A stretch of DNA of 63,923 nucleotides from Pistricoccus aurantiacus (GCF_042682565.1 NZ_JBHUIC010000002.1); one strand, 5' to 3'. Numbered from the stretch's first letter, positions 52,418 through 63,489 are shown. Notes: generated by a model from the letters alone, not told the origin. Made by a program: numbers and translations.

Positions 52418-53718
52418 TGGAGATCGCGGACGGCACGCTGCTGCTGGTGGGAGCGATTTTCGCGCTGCTGGTGACCGGACTTCCCCTGGCGTTCGTGACC
52501 GGTCTGGTGGCGCTGGCGTTCACCTTCGGCTGGTTCGGGCCCAACGCGCTGCCCCTGGTGACCAGTCGCGTCTACGGCTTCGTCACCGAGTATTCCCTGG
52601 TGGCGGTGCCGATGTTCGTGCTGATGGCCTCGCTGCTGGACCGCTCCGGCATCGCCAAGGATCTGTTCAACGCCATGCGGGTGTTTGCCGGTCGCCTGCC
52701 CGGCGGGGTGGCCATCCAGACCGTGGTGGTGGCGTTCTTCCTGGCGGCGCTGTCCGGCATCATCGGCGGCGAGATCGTCCTGCTCGGCATCATCGCCTTG
52801 CCTCAGATGCTGCGCCTGGGCTACGACAAGTATCTATCCATCGGCGTGGTCTGCGCCGGCGGCTCCCTGGGCACCATGATGCCGCCTTCCATCGTGCTGA
52901 TCATCTACGGGCTGATCGCCAGCGAGTCCATCGCCGATCTGTTCACCGCCGCCATCACCCCGGCGATGATCCTGATGATGTCCTACATCGGCTATGTGCT
53001 GATTCGCTGTCTCAAGAACCCCGCGATGGGTCCGCCCATGAGCGCGGCGGACCGCGAGGAGGGGTTCGCCAGCAAAGGGCAGGCATTCAAGGCGATCATC
53101 GTGCCGGGGCTGATCGCCGGCCTGGTGCTGGGCTCCATCTACGGCGGTGTGGCCTCGGTCACCGAAGCGGCGGCGATGGGAGTCTTCGGCGTGCTGCTGG
53201 CGGTCATCGGTCGCGGCGAATTCTCCTTCAAGACCCTGCATGAAAGCCTGAGCCAGACCTTGACCACCTGCGGCATGATCATCTGGATCGGGATTGGCGC
53301 CGCGGCGCTGGTCGGGGTCTACAACCTGATGGGCGGCAACCGCTTCATCTCGAGCCTGATCATGGGATTGGACGTGGCCCCGATCGTGGTCATCCTGGTG
53401 ATGATGGCGATTCTGCTGGTGCTGGGCATGTTCCTCGACTGGATCGGTGTGGCCATGCTGACGCTGCCGATCTTCGTGCCCATCGTCGAACAGCTCGGCT
53501 ACAGCCCCATCTGGTTCGGCATCCTCTTCGCGGTGAACATGCAGGTGTCGTTCCTGTCACCGCCCTTTGGCCCGGCGGCCTTCTACCTGAAGGGGGTGGC
53601 GCCGCCGAACATCAGCCTCAAGGATATCTTCGTCTCGCTGCTGCCGTTTATCGCCATTCAGCTGGTGGTGCTGTTTGCCTTGCTATTCTGGCCGAATCTG
53701 GCCATGTGGCTGGTGTAG
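52417..53718 (+). CDS. dctM: TRAP transporter large permease DctM (second system)
   Basis: A 433-residue channel subunit. It has GLPLAFVTGLVALAFTF, GGSLGTMMPPSIVLIIYG and SFLSPPFGPAAFYLKG, all family blocks. Unlike the first system, no uspA follows; a convergent gntK begins 26 bases further. Confidence 0.93.
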   Translation: MEIADGTLLLVGAIFALLVTGLPLAFVTGLVALAFTFGWFGPNALPLVTSRVYGFVTEYSLVAVPMFVLMASLLDRSGIAKDLFNAMRVFAGRLPGGVAIQTVVVAFFLAALSGIIGGEIVLLGIIALPQMLRLGYDKYLSIGVVCAGGSLGTMMPPSIVLIIYGLIASESIADLFTAAITPAMILMMSYIGYVLIRCLKNPAMGPPMSAADREEGFASKGQAFKAIIVPGLIAGLVLGSIYGGVASVTEAAAMGVFGVLLAVIGRGEFSFKTLHESLSQTLTTCGMIIWIGIGAAALVGVYNLMGGNRFISSLIMGLDVAPIVVILVMMAILLVLGMFLDWIGVAMLTLPIFVPIVEQLGYSPIWFGILFAVNMQVSFLSPPFGPAAFYLKGVAPPNISLKDIFVSLLPFIAIQLVVLFALLFWPNLAMWLV

Positions 53719-53744
53719 CGTGACAGAGGCGCTGCGGGGAAGCG

Positions 53745-54257
53745 TCAACAAGACGCCAGATGACGGGAAAAGGCGGCAACGATCTCCCGGGGCGTCAGGC
53801 GGATGTCACAGCGAAAGGCTTCCGTTTCATCCGGCGGCTCCAGGGTTGCCAGCTGGCTATTCAACATATGTTCGCCGGCAAAGAAATGCGCCCGCCGGTT
53901 GCCCAGCCGCTTGAGCAGCAGTTCCCGGGAGCCGTGCAGGTAGAGAATCTTGAGCTGCGGGGCCGCCTGGCGCAGCCGGTCGCGATAGTCGCGCTTCAAG
54001 GCGGAGCAGCTGATGACCAGGCTCTTGGCCTCGCGCTGATGATGCGAATAGAGGTCCGCCAGGGTGATGAGCCACTCGCGACGATCGTCGTCGTCAAGGG
54101 GCTCGCCTCGAGCCATCTTGGCGATGTTTTCAGGTCCATGGTGATCGTCCGCATCGATATAGCGCATTCCGAGGGTCTTGGCGAGCAGCTTGCCGATATG
54201 GGATTTACCGGAGCCGGAAACGCCCATGACGAGAATGCAGGAAGGGGTATCGCGCAT
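53745..54257 (-). CDS. gntK: Gluconokinase
   Basis: A 170-residue P-loop kinase that phosphorylates gluconate to 6-phosphogluconate. Walker A GVSGSGKS is at 12-19. YIDADDHHGPENIAKMARGEPLDD, seen as DADDHHGPENIAKM then GEPLDDDDR, matches GntK. CSALKRDYRDRLR and the HMLNSQLATLEPP lid are also typical. The ATG at 54257 fits the family start. It is divergent from the SSS symporter, with 203 bases between. Confidence 0.92.
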   Translation of the reverse strand: MRDTPSCILVMGVSGSGKSHIGKLLAKTLGMRYIDADDHHGPENIAKMARGEPLDDDDRREWLITLADLYSHHQREAKSLVISCSALKRDYRDRLRQAAPQLKILYLHGSRELLLKRLGNRRAHFFAGEHMLNSQLATLEPPDETEAFRCDIRLTPREIVAAFSRHLASC

Positions 54258-54382
54258 TGTCTGAATTTCGCTTGTTGAACGTCCGCTTGTCAAAGCAGGT
54301 TGTGTAGTCTGATCGTATCGCCAATTCTATTTCAAAATCATGTCAAAGCCAGGCGAAACCGGCCCTCGCATTACAGGAATAG

Positions 54383-54447
54383 GCATTTCAACCAAGCGTT
54401 TCAGCTAAGCATTTCAACTAAGAATTTCAACTAAGAATTTCAACAAC
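54383..54447. repeat. Five tandem 13-bp repeats abutting the symporter SD
   Basis: Five 13-base units of consensus GCATTTCAACTAA run from 54383 to 54447. Units three to five are nearly identical, and unit one and two differ at one or two bases. The array ends exactly where the SD AAGGAG (54448-54453) begins, 13 bases before the ATG. Confidence 0.85.
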
Positions 54448-54460
54448 AAGGAGTGAAACG

Positions 54461-56056
54461 ATGCATGCCATCACGCTGCTGTCCTTTCTTTTCTTCACGG
54501 GGCTGGTCGCCTTCATTACCTGGCGAATTACCCGTCGCGACGATCACGGTACCGCCAGCGGTTTCTTCCTCGCCGGACGCAGCCTGACCTTTCCTCTGAT
54601 CGCCGGCTCCCTGCTGATGACCAATCTCTCCACGGAGCAGATGGTGGGCCTCAACGGCGCGGCCTTCAGCGACGGCCTGAGCGTCATGGCCTGGGAGGTG
54701 GTGGCGGTCATCGCCCTGGTGGCCCTGGCGCTGTTCTTCCTGCCGCGCTTTCTGAAAAGCGGCATCGCTACCGTGCCTCAGCTGCTGGAGATTCGTTTCG
54801 ACAAGGGCACCCAACTGATTACCAACGTGATCTTCCTGGTGGCCTACGCGGCCATTCTGCTGCCGATCATTCTCTACTCCGGCGCCGTGGGACTGCAGGG
54901 CATGCTCGATCTTCACGATCTGACCGGCATTCGGTCCGACACCGTGCTGCTGTGGCTGACGGTATGGGTCGTCGGCATCATCGGTTCTCTCTACGCGCTG
55001 TTCGGCGGGCTGCGCACCGTGGTGGTGTCCGATACCCTGAACGGCGTGGGCCTGCTGATCGGCGGCTTCGTGATCGTCTATTTCGGTCTTCAGGCGGTGA
55101 GCGACAGCGGCGGCGTCATGGAGGGCTGGAGCATCCTCAAGGAAAGCAATCCGGACAAGCTCGACTCCATCGGCGGCAGCGAGCAGCAGGTGCCGTTCTT
55201 CACCCTGTTTACCGGGGTCTTCCTGATCAATCTCTTCTACTGGACCACCAACCAGCAGATCATTCAGCGGACCTTCGCCGCCAAGAATCTGGCGGAAGGT
55301 CAGAAGGGCGTGCTGCTCACCGGTTTCTTCAAATTGCTCGGCCCCCTGTATCTGGTATTGCCGGGCATCATCGCCTATCACCTCTACGCGGATCAGGGCG
55401 TCAAGGCGGACGAGGCCTATGGCCATCTGGTGTTCAACGTGCTGCCCGCGCCGCTGACCGGTTTCTTTGCCGCGGTGATGGTCGGCGCCATCCTGTCCTC
55501 CTTCAACTCGGCGCTGAACTCCACCACCACCCTGTTCAGCCTGGGGCTCTACAAGGCGGTGCTGAACAAGGACGCCAGCGAGGAGCAGGTGGTGAAGTCG
55601 AGCAAGGTCTTCGGCTGGATCATGGCCATCGCCGCCATGGTCATCGCGCCGCTGCTCGCCGGTCAGGAAAGCCTGTTCGGCTACCTGCAGAAGATGAACG
55701 CCATCTATTTCATTCCTATTCTGGCGGTGGTCATCGTCGGACTGCTGACCCGGCGGGTGCCGCCCATGGCGGCCAAGATCGCCCTGGTCGGTGGCTGCCT
55801 GATGATCGCCGCGGGTTATTTCGTACCGCCTTTCGATCAGCTGCCGGCGATCATGCACGAGTTCCATTTCGTGGCGGCGGTCTTCCTGCTGCTGGTGGCG
55901 ATCATGCTGGTGATCGGCAAGCTGCGTCCCCGGGAAATCCCCTGGGTTCAGGAAGACAGCGGCGCGGTGGATCTGACCCCCTGGCGGGGCGCGATACCCG
56001 CGGGTATCGTCCTGGTGGTGCTGGTGATCGCCATCTATGTCGCCTTCGCCGGCTGA
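54461..56056 (+). CDS. SSS-family solute:sodium symporter (sugar type)
   Basis: A 531-residue carrier with about 14 helices. Family marks are DHGTASGFFLAGRSL (about 28-42), SLLMTNLSTEQMVGLNG, a GGLRTVVVSDTLNGVGLL segment, WTTNQQIIQRTFAAKN (about 264-279) and ILSSFNSALNSTTTLFSLG. The pattern is closest to SGLT/YidK-like sugar symporters. It faces the fructokinase-pgi operon end to end, so a hexose such as glucose or fructose is a likely but unproven substrate. AAGGAG and a 13-bp repeat array lie directly upstream. Confidence 0.87.
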   Translation: MHAITLLSFLFFTGLVAFITWRITRRDDHGTASGFFLAGRSLTFPLIAGSLLMTNLSTEQMVGLNGAAFSDGLSVMAWEVVAVIALVALALFFLPRFLKSGIATVPQLLEIRFDKGTQLITNVIFLVAYAAILLPIILYSGAVGLQGMLDLHDLTGIRSDTVLLWLTVWVVGIIGSLYALFGGLRTVVVSDTLNGVGLLIGGFVIVYFGLQAVSDSGGVMEGWSILKESNPDKLDSIGGSEQQVPFFTLFTGVFLINLFYWTTNQQIIQRTFAAKNLAEGQKGVLLTGFFKLLGPLYLVLPGIIAYHLYADQGVKADEAYGHLVFNVLPAPLTGFFAAVMVGAILSSFNSALNSTTTLFSLGLYKAVLNKDASEEQVVKSSKVFGWIMAIAAMVIAPLLAGQESLFGYLQKMNAIYFIPILAVVIVGLLTRRVPPMAAKIALVGGCLMIAAGYFVPPFDQLPAIMHEFHFVAAVFLLLVAIMLVIGKLRPREIPWVQEDSGAVDLTPWRGAIPAGIVLVVLVIAIYVAFAG

Positions 56057-56148
56057 CAATCGATACGGCGCCGTTTCTGCCAGCGTGGCGGACACGGCGT
56101 CTCGCGCCCTGGCCGAGCATCACGACATTCCGGCATGAGGCGAAAGCC

Positions 56149-57111
56149 CTAGCCCTTTAGCGCCTCGAGATCCGTTCTTGTCGGCAGGGCGGCATAAGCC
56201 CCGGGGCGGGTCACCGCGTGGGCACCGCAGTGACAGGCAATCTCCAGCGCCCGCTGCAGGCGCGGCTCATCGCGATACCATTCATCCTCGATACCGTCCT
56301 CGGCGAGCATCGCCAGCAAAGCACCGATGAAAGCGTCACCACCCGCGGTGGTGTCCACGGCTTTCACCCTGGGTGGCGTCACGCGAAGCGCCAGATCGAC
56401 GCCACGTGCCTCCACCTTGCCGGCGCCGTCGGTGATCACGATCAGGCGTACCCCCGCTGCCAGGCGTTCCGCCAGCCAGTCGTCTTCCGGGTGATCGCCG
56501 CGCAGATACTCGAGTTCGTCTCTCGATAGTTTGATCAACTGCGCCTGATCCAGCAGTTGCGTCACCCGGGCGATCTCGGCATGCCCGTCATGCCACAGGT
56601 TATGGCGCAGGTTGGCATCGACACTGACCAGACAGCCGGCGCGGCCGGCCATTTCCGCCAGACGCATCGTGGTCTCGGTAATCGGGACTTCGGTCAGGCT
56701 GTTGCTACACAGGTGCAGGATGGCCGGCGAGGCAAAGATCCCAGCGGGCAGGTGCTCGACCCGATAGAGCAAATCCGCCGCCGGCGGGCGGTAGAAATCG
56801 AAGGTGCGCTCGCCGTCCACGTCTCGGGAAACGAAGGCCAGAGCCGTGCGGGCTTCTCTGGTTCTCGCCACCCCGGAGGTGTCGACGCCGTGAGCGGCAA
56901 GCTCTCGCGCCAGAAAGTCGCCGAAATGATCCGCGCCGAGCATGCCCAGGAAACGACTCGGCACACCCAGACGAGCGCAGGCCACGGCGACATTGGCCGG
57001 CGCGCCGCCGGCATAAGGGGTGAACGTCTCCGGTTCCGTTTGATCATCGTTTCCCAGGCGACTGGAGAGCATATCGACGATGGCTTCACCAAAGGCGATC
57101 AACGGCGTCAT
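56149..57111 (-). CDS. Fructokinase-like PfkB-family sugar kinase
   Basis: A 320-residue ribokinase-fold enzyme. GGAPANVAVACARLG (about 35-49) is the PfkB-1 motif. DTTAGGDAFIGALLA (about 251-265) holds the anion hole and catalytic Asp. The start LIAFGEAIVDML and the TFTPYAGGAPANVA block suit fructokinases. It overlaps pgi by 4 bases, so fructose 6-phosphate made here would be isomerised at once to glucose 6-phosphate. Other ketose or nucleoside substrates remain possible. Confidence 0.88.
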   Translation of the reverse strand: MTPLIAFGEAIVDMLSSRLGNDDQTEPETFTPYAGGAPANVAVACARLGVPSRFLGMLGADHFGDFLARELAAHGVDTSGVARTREARTALAFVSRDVDGERTFDFYRPPAADLLYRVEHLPAGIFASPAILHLCSNSLTEVPITETTMRLAEMAGRAGCLVSVDANLRHNLWHDGHAEIARVTQLLDQAQLIKLSRDELEYLRGDHPEDDWLAERLAAGVRLIVITDGAGKVEARGVDLALRVTPPRVKAVDTTAGGDAFIGALLAMLAEDGIEDEWYRDEPRLQRALEIACHCGAHAVTRPGAYAALPTRTDLEALKG

Positions 57112-58754
57112 GAGCGCTTCTCCTTGGCTGATTTTTTCTTCGGCTCGGACGACTTCGCCCGGGTCGTGTCGAAATGCTCCCTTACCAGCTTGAGCAACTC
57201 CTGGGTCGAAGCGTCGAAATCCTGGGTATGCTCGTCGATACGCTCGCTGATCTCGCCGGCGATGCGCTTACCGAGTTGCACCCCCCACTGATCGAAGGAG
57301 TTGATGTTCCAGATCACCCCCTGCACGAATACCTTGTGCTCGTAGAGGGCGATAAGGGCGCCGAGATTGCGGGGCGTCAGCTCGTCGAGCAGCAGGGTGC
57401 TGGAGGGGCGGTTGCCCGGGCAGCTGTAGTGAGGATCGAGCCGCGTGCCATCCTGGCTGCCTTCCATGAAGGCGTTGGCCTGGGCCAGCATATTGGTGAG
57501 CAGGGCGAAATGATGATCCTCGAAGCCGGGCTCCGGCTTCAGCGAAGCGATGAAATCGATGGGCACGTAGCGGGTGCCCTGGTGCAATAGCTGAAAAAAG
57601 GCGTGCTGGCCATTGGAGCCGGTCTCGCCCCAGACGATGGGGCCGGTCTTGTAGCCTACCGGCTGACCGAAGATATCCACGGACTTGCCGTTGGACTCCA
57701 TGTCGAGCTGCTGCAGAAAAGCCGGCAGCTGATTCAGCGCCTGGTCGTAAGGCACGATAGCCTGGGTTTCCGCGTTCTGAAAGTTGATGTACCAGATACC
57801 GATCAGCGCCATCAGCACCGGCATGTTGTCCTTGAAAGGGGCCTCGATGAAGTGGCGATCCATCTCGTAGGCGCCTTCCAGCAGTTCCATGAAGCCGTCG
57901 AAGCCGACGGACAAGGCGATGGGCAGCCCGATGGAGGACCACATGGAATAGCGCCCGCCGACCCAGGCCCAGAATTCGAAGACGTTTTCTTCGCGGATGC
58001 CGAACGCCATGGCCGCCTGGCGATTGGTCGAGGCGGCGATGAAGTGGGCGCCCACGTCCGCGTCCTCGCCGGCGTTGTCGAGAAACCAGCGCCGCGCGGT
58101 CTTGGCGTTGAGCAACGTCTCCTGAGTGGAAAAGGTCTTGGTGGAAACGATGAACAGGGTAGTGGCCGGATCGAGCCGCGACAGCACCTTCTGGATATGA
58201 GTGCCGTCGACGTTTGAGACGAAGTGAAAGTGCAGTTCCGGGTGGCGGTACTTGAGCAGCGCACGGCAGGCCATGTTGGGTCCCAGGTCCGAGCCGCCGA
58301 TGCCGATGTTGACCACGTCCCTGATGCGCTCGCCGCTATGACCGCGCCATTCGCCGCTGCGTACCGCTTCGGAAAAGCGCTTGATCTGTTCGCGAGTCTG
58401 GTGAATCTCCGGCATCACGTCCTTGCCGTCGACCTGAAGCGGCGCATCTCCCAGGTTGCGCAGGGCGGTATGCAGCACCGGCCGGTTCTCGGTGACGTTG
58501 ATGATATCGCCGGAGAACATCTGGGCGCGACGCTGCACCAGCGCCGAATGGTCGGCCAGTTCCAACAGCTTGCCCAGCACCGCATCGGAGATCAGGTGCT
58601 TGGAGTAGTCGAGGAAGAGCCCGCCGACCCGCAGACTCATCTTGTCGAAACGCTGCGGATCTCGGGTGAAGTAATCGCGAATACGGTCTTGGGCGGTTTC
58701 ATCGCGCAGCCGTTCGAGCGCCTGCCAGGTCACGCTGCGAGTCAGTTGAAACAT
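57108..58754 (-). CDS. pgi: Glucose-6-phosphate isomerase
   Basis: A 548-residue enzyme of the long PGI type. It has VNIGIGGSDLGPNMACRAL (about 151-169), STKTFSTQETLLNA and the late signature blocks FDQWGVQLGKRIA and MESNGKSVD. It links fructose 6-phosphate to glucose 6-phosphate. It is the third gene of edd-glk-pgi-fructokinase. The C-terminus ends in a Lys/Ser-rich tail. Confidence 0.95.
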   Translation of the reverse strand: MFQLTRSVTWQALERLRDETAQDRIRDYFTRDPQRFDKMSLRVGGLFLDYSKHLISDAVLGKLLELADHSALVQRRAQMFSGDIINVTENRPVLHTALRNLGDAPLQVDGKDVMPEIHQTREQIKRFSEAVRSGEWRGHSGERIRDVVNIGIGGSDLGPNMACRALLKYRHPELHFHFVSNVDGTHIQKVLSRLDPATTLFIVSTKTFSTQETLLNAKTARRWFLDNAGEDADVGAHFIAASTNRQAAMAFGIREENVFEFWAWVGGRYSMWSSIGLPIALSVGFDGFMELLEGAYEMDRHFIEAPFKDNMPVLMALIGIWYINFQNAETQAIVPYDQALNQLPAFLQQLDMESNGKSVDIFGQPVGYKTGPIVWGETGSNGQHAFFQLLHQGTRYVPIDFIASLKPEPGFEDHHFALLTNMLAQANAFMEGSQDGTRLDPHYSCPGNRPSSTLLLDELTPRNLGALIALYEHKVFVQGVIWNINSFDQWGVQLGKRIAGEISERIDEHTQDFDASTQELLKLVREHFDTTRAKSSEPKKKSAKEKRS

Positions 58755-58831
58755 GATGCTCTCCGGTTGTTGTCGTTATCGATGACTATTGTCGGTTGTC
58801 GAGTCACTGGTACCTTGGCAGCACAATGGCA

Positions 58832-59815
58832 TTATTTGACTTCCTCGTTGTGCAGCGCCTCGGCGGCGCCCAGCAGGCCGGTCCAGGGCGCGGTGACCAC
58901 GTGCACGGGGATCTCGGCGGTGTAGCGACTCATGCGGCCCTTATTGGCAAAGGCTTCCAGAAAGCGGCTGTCCGGCAGCCAGCCCAATAGCCTGGGCACG
59001 ATGCCGCCGCACAGATAAACGCCGCCCCGCGCGCCCAAAGTAAGAGCGGCGTCGCCGCTGACGTCGCCGAGAATCTTCAGAAAGCGCAGGACGGTATCCC
59101 GCGCCAGGGTATCGCCGCTTGAGGCAGCCTGAGTTACCGCGGCGGGAGAATCGCAGTTCGGGGTCGCGCCGGAGAGGGCGCAGTGGGCGAGATACAGATT
59201 GAGTATGCCCTGGCCGCACAGCAGCCGCTCCACGGAGATACGCCCGTAGCGGTGGCGGAAATGATCGAGCAGCGCCTGTTCCGTCTCGTCCGTGGGAGCG
59301 AAGCTGACATGACCCCCTTCCGTGGGCAGCGGAATCCAGCCGTACCTGCCGGGAAATATCCCGGCCACCCCCAGCCCGGTTCCTGGGCCGATCACCAGTC
59401 GAACCGTATGGGGAGACGCCTTTCCCGTCTGCAGCGTGACCAACTCGTGCTCCGCCACGTGAGGCACTGCGAGGGCCTGGGCCACGAAGTCGTTGATCAC
59501 CTTGAACAGGGTCAGATCCAGCGCGTCGAGAACCTCCTGGCGAGTAAAGTTCCAGGGGTTGTTGGTCATGATGATGCGTTCGTTGTGAACCGGACAGGCA
59601 AGCGCCAGACAGACTTCCTTGGGGGCCCTATCCCCTTCGATATCGACGCCTTCGAGACCTAGCCGGGTCAGATAGGCCCGGATGGCCTCCACCGGCCCGG
59701 GGTAATCCGCGCAGGCCAGATTGTGGATGGCATAGGGCGCCGCGGCACCAGGAGTCGTCAGCGCGAAGCGCGCGTTGGTGCCGCCGATATCGCCGATCAG
59801 CGCGGGTCGTGTCAT
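58832..59815 (-). CDS. glk: Glucokinase
   Basis: A 327-residue enzyme of the proteobacterial Glk family. The ATG at 59815 starts at TRPALIGDIGGTNARFAL (phosphate loop); the longer frame overlaps edd. VINDFVAQALAVP, GPGTGLGVAGI and LPTEGGHVSFAP are the glucose and ATP sites. It is 8 bases after edd. It indicates uptake of free glucose rather than PTS. Confidence 0.93.
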   Translation of the reverse strand: MTRPALIGDIGGTNARFALTTPGAAAPYAIHNLACADYPGPVEAIRAYLTRLGLEGVDIEGDRAPKEVCLALACPVHNERIIMTNNPWNFTRQEVLDALDLTLFKVINDFVAQALAVPHVAEHELVTLQTGKASPHTVRLVIGPGTGLGVAGIFPGRYGWIPLPTEGGHVSFAPTDETEQALLDHFRHRYGRISVERLLCGQGILNLYLAHCALSGATPNCDSPAAVTQAASSGDTLARDTVLRFLKILGDVSGDAALTLGARGGVYLCGGIVPRLLGWLPDSRFLEAFANKGRMSRYTAEIPVHVVTAPWTGLLGAAEALHNEEVK

Positions 59816-59823
59816 GGGCGGCC

Positions 59824-61710
<1,887 letters not shown>

Positions 61711-61745
61711 GGCATCCTCGGCTGTCGGTACGGATTGGGATTTGT

Positions 61746-61760
61746 GGTAAGTTTAGCAAA
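61746..61760. promoter_or_regulatory. Weak HexR-like site upstream of edd, proximal
   Basis: GGTAAGTTTAGCAAA shares 11 of 15 bases with zwf site C (first eight identical). It is 36 bases before the edd ATG. Confidence 0.35.
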
Positions 61761-61803
61761 AAAAATCCATACAACGGAATTTTTTATTCTTAAAAGATAA
61801 TTA

Positions 61804-61818
61804 TTTTGTAAACTTTAT
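61804..61818. promoter_or_regulatory. Weak HexR-like site upstream of edd, distal
   Basis: TTTTGTAAACTTTAT resembles the gap-distal site (first twelve bases identical to TTTTGTAAACTT). The surrounding 60 bases are very AT-rich, as expected for the edd promoter. Confidence 0.3.
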
Positions 61819-61920
61819 AAAAGTTCGTTCGTCTGTCGGATTTCACACTACCCTGATAGTGTAGAAGACAGGCCTTGATGGCGTGCTCCAAGCTTGCCAG
61901 CGATTGCTTTCTGATAAAGC

Positions 61921-62823
61921 TCAAACAAATTCACTGGCCACCCGATGCAGTTGAGCATGGCGGTGGGCCAGGGCGTTCAGGTCGCGGTCGTAACCGCCGC
62001 CGATCACCGCGGCCACGGGAATGCCGGCGTCGCGACATTCCTCCAGCACAAAGCGATCTCGACAAGCCAGGCCGTTGTCACTCAGGGCCAGATGACCCAG
62101 GCGGTCATCCTTGTGCACGTCAACGCCGGCATCGTAGAACACCAGCTGCGGGGCGAATTCCATCAATAGCCAAGGCAGGTAGCGGGCGAGGGTGGCCAGG
62201 TAGGCGTCGTCGTCGGTATTGCGAGGCAGAGGAATATCCAGATCGCTGTGCTGCTTGCGGGCGGGAAAGTTCTCCGCGCCGTGCAGGGAAAGGGTGAACA
62301 CGTCCGGCGTATTCTGAAAGAGGCGTGCGGTGCCGTCCCCCTGGTGGACGTCCAGATCGACGATCAGAATCCGCTTGGCCCAGCCCTTGGCCAGCGCCTT
62401 GGCCGCCGCCACCGCCAGGTCGTTGAGCAGGCAGTAGCCGCTGGCGAAATTCGCGTGGGCATGATGAGTGCCGCCGGCGGTATTGCAGGCCAGGCCGGTT
62501 TCCAGGGCGACCTCCATGGCCAGCAGGGTGCCGCCCACCTCGAGCCGAGTACGCTCGACCAATGCTTCCGACCAGCGAAAGCCGCTGCGCCGCTGGGCGG
62601 CTTGATCCAGCCCGCCGTGCAGGAAGGCGTCGAGATAGCCTCGCTCGTGCACCCGGGCAAGATCCGTCTCGCTGACCGGCTGCGGAGATAGCCATTGGGC
62701 ACTTCGACCGACGGGTTCTTCACCCAGCACCCGACGCAGTTCGCGAAACTTGGCCATGGGAAAAGGATGCCGGGGAGGCAGCTCGATGGTATAGCCGGGA
62801 TGATGGATCAGCGGTAGCGGCAT
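61921..62823 (-). CDS. Histone-deacetylase-family (class II-like) deacetylase
   Basis: A 300-residue zinc amidohydrolase of the arginase/HDAC fold. GGTHHAHANFASGYCLLND (active-site His pair), IVDLDVHQGDGTA (zinc Asp/His) and YDAGVDVHKDDRLG (second zinc Asp) are all intact. Bacterial members deacetylate polyamines, acetoin-related compounds or protein lysines; the substrate cannot be chosen here. It is followed on the same strand by nothing in the next 200 bases and preceded by a macro-domain gene. Confidence 0.88.
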   Translation of the reverse strand: MPLPLIHHPGYTIELPPRHPFPMAKFRELRRVLGEEPVGRSAQWLSPQPVSETDLARVHERGYLDAFLHGGLDQAAQRRSGFRWSEALVERTRLEVGGTLLAMEVALETGLACNTAGGTHHAHANFASGYCLLNDLAVAAAKALAKGWAKRILIVDLDVHQGDGTARLFQNTPDVFTLSLHGAENFPARKQHSDLDIPLPRNTDDDAYLATLARYLPWLLMEFAPQLVFYDAGVDVHKDDRLGHLALSDNGLACRDRFVLEECRDAGIPVAAVIGGGYDRDLNALAHRHAQLHRVASEFV

Positions 62824-62842
62824 AAACGGTTCGTCACGGTAT

Positions 62843-62871
62843 AAAAAAGGCTTCGCGCTATAGGCGAAGCC
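62843..62871 (-). terminator. Terminator of the macro-domain gene
   Basis: GGCTTCG and CGAAGCC pair around 9 bases and, read on the minus strand, are followed by six T. Confidence 0.8.
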
Positions 62872-62897
62872 CGATAGTACGCGAAGCCCGATAATAG
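62864..62897. repeat. Two 17-bp direct repeats between HDAC and macro-domain genes
   Basis: GCGAAGCCCGATAGTAC at 62864 is followed directly by GCGAAGCCCGATAATAG at 62881. The first unit's CGAAGCC is also an arm of the terminator, so the second copy could form an alternative stem. Confidence 0.65.
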
Positions 62898-62955
62898 CGC
62901 ATGACGCTGTCTGGAGAGGGTAATGGCTCGATGATGAATAGCGAGCGCCAGGTTT

Positions 62956-63489
62956 TTAGCGAGTCTCTTGACGTAGCTGATCGAGTATCTCCTGATGCAG
63001 CTTCGCCGCCTTCTCGTCGAACAGCACGAAGCGGATCTTCTTGAGATAACGGCATTTCCTGCTGACTTCGAGCACCGTTTTCATGGCGACCCGCGCCGCT
63101 TCCTCCATCGGGTAGCCGAAGGCGCCTGTGGAAAGGGAAGGAAACGCCAAGGACTCGATACCCTGATTTTCGGCGATCTCGATGGCGTTGTGGTAGCAGT
63201 TTGCCAGCAGCTTGTCGGAAGGCTCGTCCTGGCCGTAGACCGGCCCCAGACAATGGATCACATATTGATTGGGCAGGTCGTGAGCACCGCTGATCACCGC
63301 CTGGCCTGGCTTGATCGGCGCCAAAGGACGGCACTCCTCCGCAAGCTTAGGCCCGGCGGCGCGATGCAGGGCGCCGGCCACGCCGCCACCGGTTCGCAAC
63401 TCCGCGTTGGCGGCGTTGACCACCGCAACCATATCCGGCTGATTGGCGATATCTCCTTGAATGCATTCGATGGTGACGTCCGTTGCCAT
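62956..63489 (-). CDS. Macro-domain protein (O-acetyl-ADP-ribose deacetylase type)
   Basis: A 177-residue single macro domain. The ATG at 63489 follows GGAGGAG. The ADP-ribose site is seen as VVNAANAELRTGGGVAGALHRAAG (read as VVNAANAELRTGGGVAG, about 24-40) and SLSTGAFGYPMEEAARVA near 112-129. The pattern matches YmdB-like enzymes that remove acetyl from O-acetyl-ADP-ribose or ADP-ribose from proteins. It stands before the HDAC-family gene with a terminator between. Confidence 0.9.
   Translation of the reverse strand: MATDVTIECIQGDIANQPDMVAVVNAANAELRTGGGVAGALHRAAGPKLAEECRPLAPIKPGQAVISGAHDLPNQYVIHCLGPVYGQDEPSDKLLANCYHNAIEIAENQGIESLAFPSLSTGAFGYPMEEAARVAMKTVLEVSRKCRYLKKIRFVLFDEKAAKLHQEILDQLRQETR

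Noticed and set aside
54383..54447. CRISPR array
   Set aside because: Units are 13 bp, contiguous without spacers, and no cas gene is in the window.
54440..56095. 551-codon open frame opposite the SSS symporter
   Set aside because: It is antisense to a clear membrane carrier, has a His/Gln/Gly/Arg-rich composition typical of shadow frames in high-GC DNA, and has no SD.
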